The notes below the pieces were generated by a model. The model ran no database searches. It was given only the letters and a program-made list of their open reading frames with translations, and was not told the DNA's origin. From Clostridia bacterium (GTDB lineage: Bacteria; Bacillota; Clostridia; Christensenellales; Aristaeellaceae), in the NCBI GenBank assembly GCA_017427165.1, contig JAFRTK010000003.1, positions 24,450 to 88,449 on the forward strand: a stretch of DNA of 64,000 nt, read 5' to 3'. This document shows positions 62,239 through 64,000 of this stretch, one piece after another. Made by a program: the position numbers and the translations under genes. Positions within the stretch are counted from its first letter, which is position 1. The number at the start of each line of letters is the position of its first letter.

Positions 62239-62498
62239 CCTGCCTTCTGATCATTCTGGAAAGCATTGTATCATAATTCTCTGTGTGAAAGAAGGGGAGA
62301 GAAGAATAACCGCATGGTTCAAATTCAAGCGGAATGACAATTAAATGATTTACTTTCGAATATATTTTTTCCCCGGTTTATAACAAACATTCTTCGCAAT
62401 ACTGATTTGATGGTTTGTGAAGAATGAGTTGAGTTTCATCGCAGGGAAGTAAGTATATCGCTGAATCCCTGGGAAGGTGATTATCCGGACCTGGAAAC
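62239..62498 (+). other. AT-rich intergenic region with several inverted repeats
   Basis: The only stretch of over 300 bases without a gene (62230-62613, including the promoter below). No tRNA or reading frame seen. Visible complementary pairs: CATTCTTC (62388-62395)/GAAGAATG (62419-62426); ACAAAC (62383-62388)/GTTTGT (62413-62418), which crosses the first pair; and CAGGGA (62442-62447)/TCCCTG (62466-62471). Composition is clearly more AT-rich than the flanking genes. Confidence 0.5.
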
Positions 62499-62527
62499 TT
62501 GACATAAACGGAAGGGTATGGTAATAT
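62499..62527 (+). promoter_or_regulatory. Consensus sigma-A promoter of the tyrosine recombinase
   Basis: Perfect TTGACA (62499-62504), 17-base spacer, TAATAT (62522-62527). The first in-frame ATG (62518) lies inside this promoter, so the real start codon must be downstream. Confidence 0.85.
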
Positions 62528-62528
62528 C

Positions 62529-62564
62529 TAACTATTCGCTAAACCACAGTTTTACGAATAGTTA
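62529..62564 (+). repeat. Inverted repeat at the recombinase transcription start
   Basis: TAACTATTCG (62529-62538) and CGAATAGTTA (62555-62564), a perfect 10-base inverted repeat separated by 16 bases, immediately after the -10 box. Suitable as an operator or as a 5' mRNA hairpin (inner AAAC/GTTT pairing is possible). Confidence 0.7.
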
Positions 62565-62613
62565 TGCATATTTCAAACGGTTTTCCGAGCATCCTGGCAG
62601 AAAGGTCGGATTC

Positions 62614-63741
62614 ATGATGACAGAACACCATCCGCACGCTGCTCCTTCCTTCAAGGAACAATCAGACGCAAAACGGATTCTCCAGATTCGCGAAATCATC
62701 CGTGAGCTTCCTCAGGCTTGCTCTGATTTCATCCGTTCGATTGCTGTAACGACCGGAACATTTACCCGTCTCGCTTATGCGATCGATCTGCGCACGTTTT
62801 TCAACTTCCTGCACGCCGAACGCGTCGCGTTTGCTGATAAACCAATCCGGCTGCTGGAAGACTCAGATCTTGAAAAACTGACCCGGAACGATATCACCGC
62901 CTACACCGAGTACCTGACCTACTACCTGAAAGATACAGACGATGATTCGGTACCTAACAAAGCATTCGTCAATCATGATCTATCCATCAAGCGGAAGCTT
63001 TGCTCCATCCGTTCCTTTTATGATTACCTTTTCAAGAACCAGAGGATTTCTTCCAATGTCACAGAGCTCGTTCCCCTGCCGAAAGTCCATGAAAAACCGA
63101 TTATCCGCCTTTCGCGGGAAGAAATGAGCCGGATCCTTTCGGTTTCCCAGACCGGTGAAGCTCTGAGCAAGGGACAGCAGAAATTCCAGAAAATCACGGC
63201 AAAACGCGATTTTGCCATGCTTTCCCTTTTCCTGGGTACCGGAATCCGCGTCAGTGAATGCGTCGGAATCGACCTGAATGACCTGGATATGGAAAACAAC
63301 GCTTTCCTGGTCACACGGAAAGGCGGCAATCAGGTAGTGCTTTACTTCCCGCCTGAAGTCGCTGATGCCCTCGGCGAATACCTGGATGAACGGATGCAGA
63401 TTGAACCGCTTCCGGGCCATGAAAACGCACTTTTCCTCAGCCTGCAGCGGAAGCGGATCACCCAGCGTGCTGTACAGAACCTGGTGAAAAAATACGCTGC
63501 TGTCGCGGCGCCGCTGAAACAGAAGATCAGTCCGCACAAGCTTCGCAGCACATATGCCACCAATCTGTACCAGGAAACCAGCGATATCTATCTGGTAGCG
63601 GATGTGCTGGGCCACACCTCCGTGGATACCACCCGGAAGCATTACGCAGATATGACAGACGCGCGGCGCAGAATGGCCGCACGTCATGTTCACCTGCCCG
63701 GAGATCCGGAGTTCTCCACTCGCAAAGACGATGACGAATAA
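62614..63741 (+). CDS. Tyrosine recombinase (XerC/XerD-like)
   Basis: 375 residues from the ATG at 62614, longer than the usual roughly 300 of XerC. N-terminal core-binding (SAM-like) domain at about 30-160 (FIRSIAVTTGTFTRLAYAIDLRTFFNFL). Catalytic set intact: Arg in GTGIRVSECVG, Lys in TRKGGNQV, HKLRST, and LGHTSVDTTRKHYAD with the His and nucleophile Tyr. The start at 62614 is chosen since AAAGG lies 8 bases upstream and the earlier ATG at 62518 is within the promoter. The extra N-terminal and linker residues (YLKDTDDDSVPNK) are common in clostridial Xer proteins. It could be the housekeeping XerC displaced from trmFO-hslV, or an element integrase; no partner element is visible. Confidence 0.88.
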   Translation: MMTEHHPHAAPSFKEQSDAKRILQIREIIRELPQACSDFIRSIAVTTGTFTRLAYAIDLRTFFNFLHAERVAFADKPIRLLEDSDLEKLTRNDITAYTEYLTYYLKDTDDDSVPNKAFVNHDLSIKRKLCSIRSFYDYLFKNQRISSNVTELVPLPKVHEKPIIRLSREEMSRILSVSQTGEALSKGQQKFQKITAKRDFAMLSLFLGTGIRVSECVGIDLNDLDMENNAFLVTRKGGNQVVLYFPPEVADALGEYLDERMQIEPLPGHENALFLSLQRKRITQRAVQNLVKKYAAVAAPLKQKISPHKLRSTYATNLYQETSDIYLVADVLGHTSVDTTRKHYADMTDARRRMAARHVHLPGDPEFSTRKDDDE

Positions 63742-63770
63742 ACCTGATTCCTCAGATAAATACAGCAAAC

Positions 63771-63824
63771 AAAATACACTCCCCCTCATCTGCTCTGGTG
63801 GGTGCAAAGAAGTGAGTGCATTTT
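63771..63824. terminator. Probable terminator after the recombinase
   Basis: AAAATACACTC (63771-63781) pairs with GAGTGCATTTT (63814-63824) with one A-C mismatch. A-run and T-run on the outside let it work in both directions. The loop is long (32 bases). Confidence 0.45.
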
Positions 63825-63849
63825 AATAAAGACCTTGAAACTACTGCTG

Positions 63850-64000
63850 TCAGTTTAACTTCCGAGATTCCTTTCCAACAGGTATCCTGACAAAATGGAC
63901 TTTACAGTAAGTATTTAAGTAGTACATCACAATCCCGATTGTTTTTCCATAATACTCCCTGCAGTTCAGCTGTTCCGCTGGCGGACAATTTCGTACATCA
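63850..64000 (-). CDS. Possible 3' end of a minus-strand gene running off the window
   Basis: A minus-strand frame is open from the window edge for 49 codons to a TGA at 63850-63852. It includes EYYGKTIGIVMYYLNTYC and ends GKESRKLN. No family is recognised. The terminator-like hairpin at 63771-63824 lies just downstream, which supports a real 3' end. The stretch is AT-rich and too short to be sure. Confidence 0.25.
   Translation of the reverse strand, partial: DVRNCPPAEQLNCREYYGKTIGIVMYYLNTYCKVHFVRIPVGKESRKLN

Noticed and set aside
62518-62613. N-terminal extension of the recombinase from the ATG at 62518
   Set aside because: That ATG lies within the -10/-35 region of a consensus promoter and would not be in the transcript.
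1-64000. CRISPR arrays, tRNA/rRNA genes, insertion sequences, prophage
   Set aside because: Intergenic gaps are short and none contains spaced direct repeats, cloverleaf-like arms, transposase motifs or phage genes.

Overview
The window looks like ordinary chromosomal core from an anaerobic, low-GC-type Gram-positive bacterium (Bacillota, class Clostridia). GC content is moderate, in the mid-50s % by eye. Evidence for this placement: Bacillus-like gene orders (miaB-ricA-mutS-mutL-miaA; dxs-tlyA-nadK-argR-recN; rplS-rbgA-rnhB ... dprA-topA-trmFO-hslV-hslU), a split transketolase, pyruvate phosphate dikinase, rubrerythrin, folate-dependent TrmFO, strong AGGAGG-type ribosome sites, and many sigma-A promoters with 17-base spacers. 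A plant-polymer-degrading gut or rumen Clostridium relative is plausible (GH3 beta-xylosidase-type enzyme), but the species cannot be fixed from the sequence alone. I see no prophage, insertion sequence, CRISPR array, rRNA or tRNA.

Layout: 1-8400 is a plus-strand RNA modification and DNA repair operon (miaB end, ricA-like, mutS, mutL, miaA, a YnbB-like PLP enzyme, a GIY-YIG protein). 8401-8946 holds a small zinc-ribbon gene with its own promoter and a structured leader. 8958-15320 is minus-strand: a phosphohexomutase, an unknown 175-residue protein, then an operon of an AsnC/Lrp regulator, aminotransferase, secreted CapA-family protein and phosphonopyruvate-decarboxylase-like enzyme. 15430-23515 is plus-strand: rubrerythrin; split transketolase with a lipid kinase and an acidic protein; then a membrane protein, cysS, a ComEA-like protein and dnaX. 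23572-27174 is minus-strand: yajC and a three-gene GlpABC-like flavoprotein set.

27306-38152 reads as one long operon: PfkB kinase, GNAT, hydrolase, membrane-anchored MurF-like ligase, Ddl, dxs, tlyA, nadK, argR, recN. Next come ppdK, rplS (with a leader), a GH3 enzyme, a DUF2461 protein and a second phosphohexomutase. 46077-60253 is a second long operon: rbgA, rnhB, yraN, a giant double GT-C glycosyltransferase, comM, dprA, topA, trmFO, hslV, hslU. After that are proC, rnhA, a Nudix-like gene on the minus strand, a roughly 380-base AT-rich intergenic region, and a tyrosine recombinase with its own consensus promoter and an inverted repeat at the start of its transcript.

Most of the window is housekeeping. 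The points most worth a second look are: (1) the zinc-ribbon leader hairpin that can sequester its own Shine-Dalgarno; (2) the 1406-residue fusion of two GT-C modules; (3) the AsnC/aminotransferase/CapA/PPD operon, which has no PEP mutase; (4) the recombinase control region; (5) the membrane-anchored MurF paired with a Ddl that carries a Gly-Ser-Lys tail.
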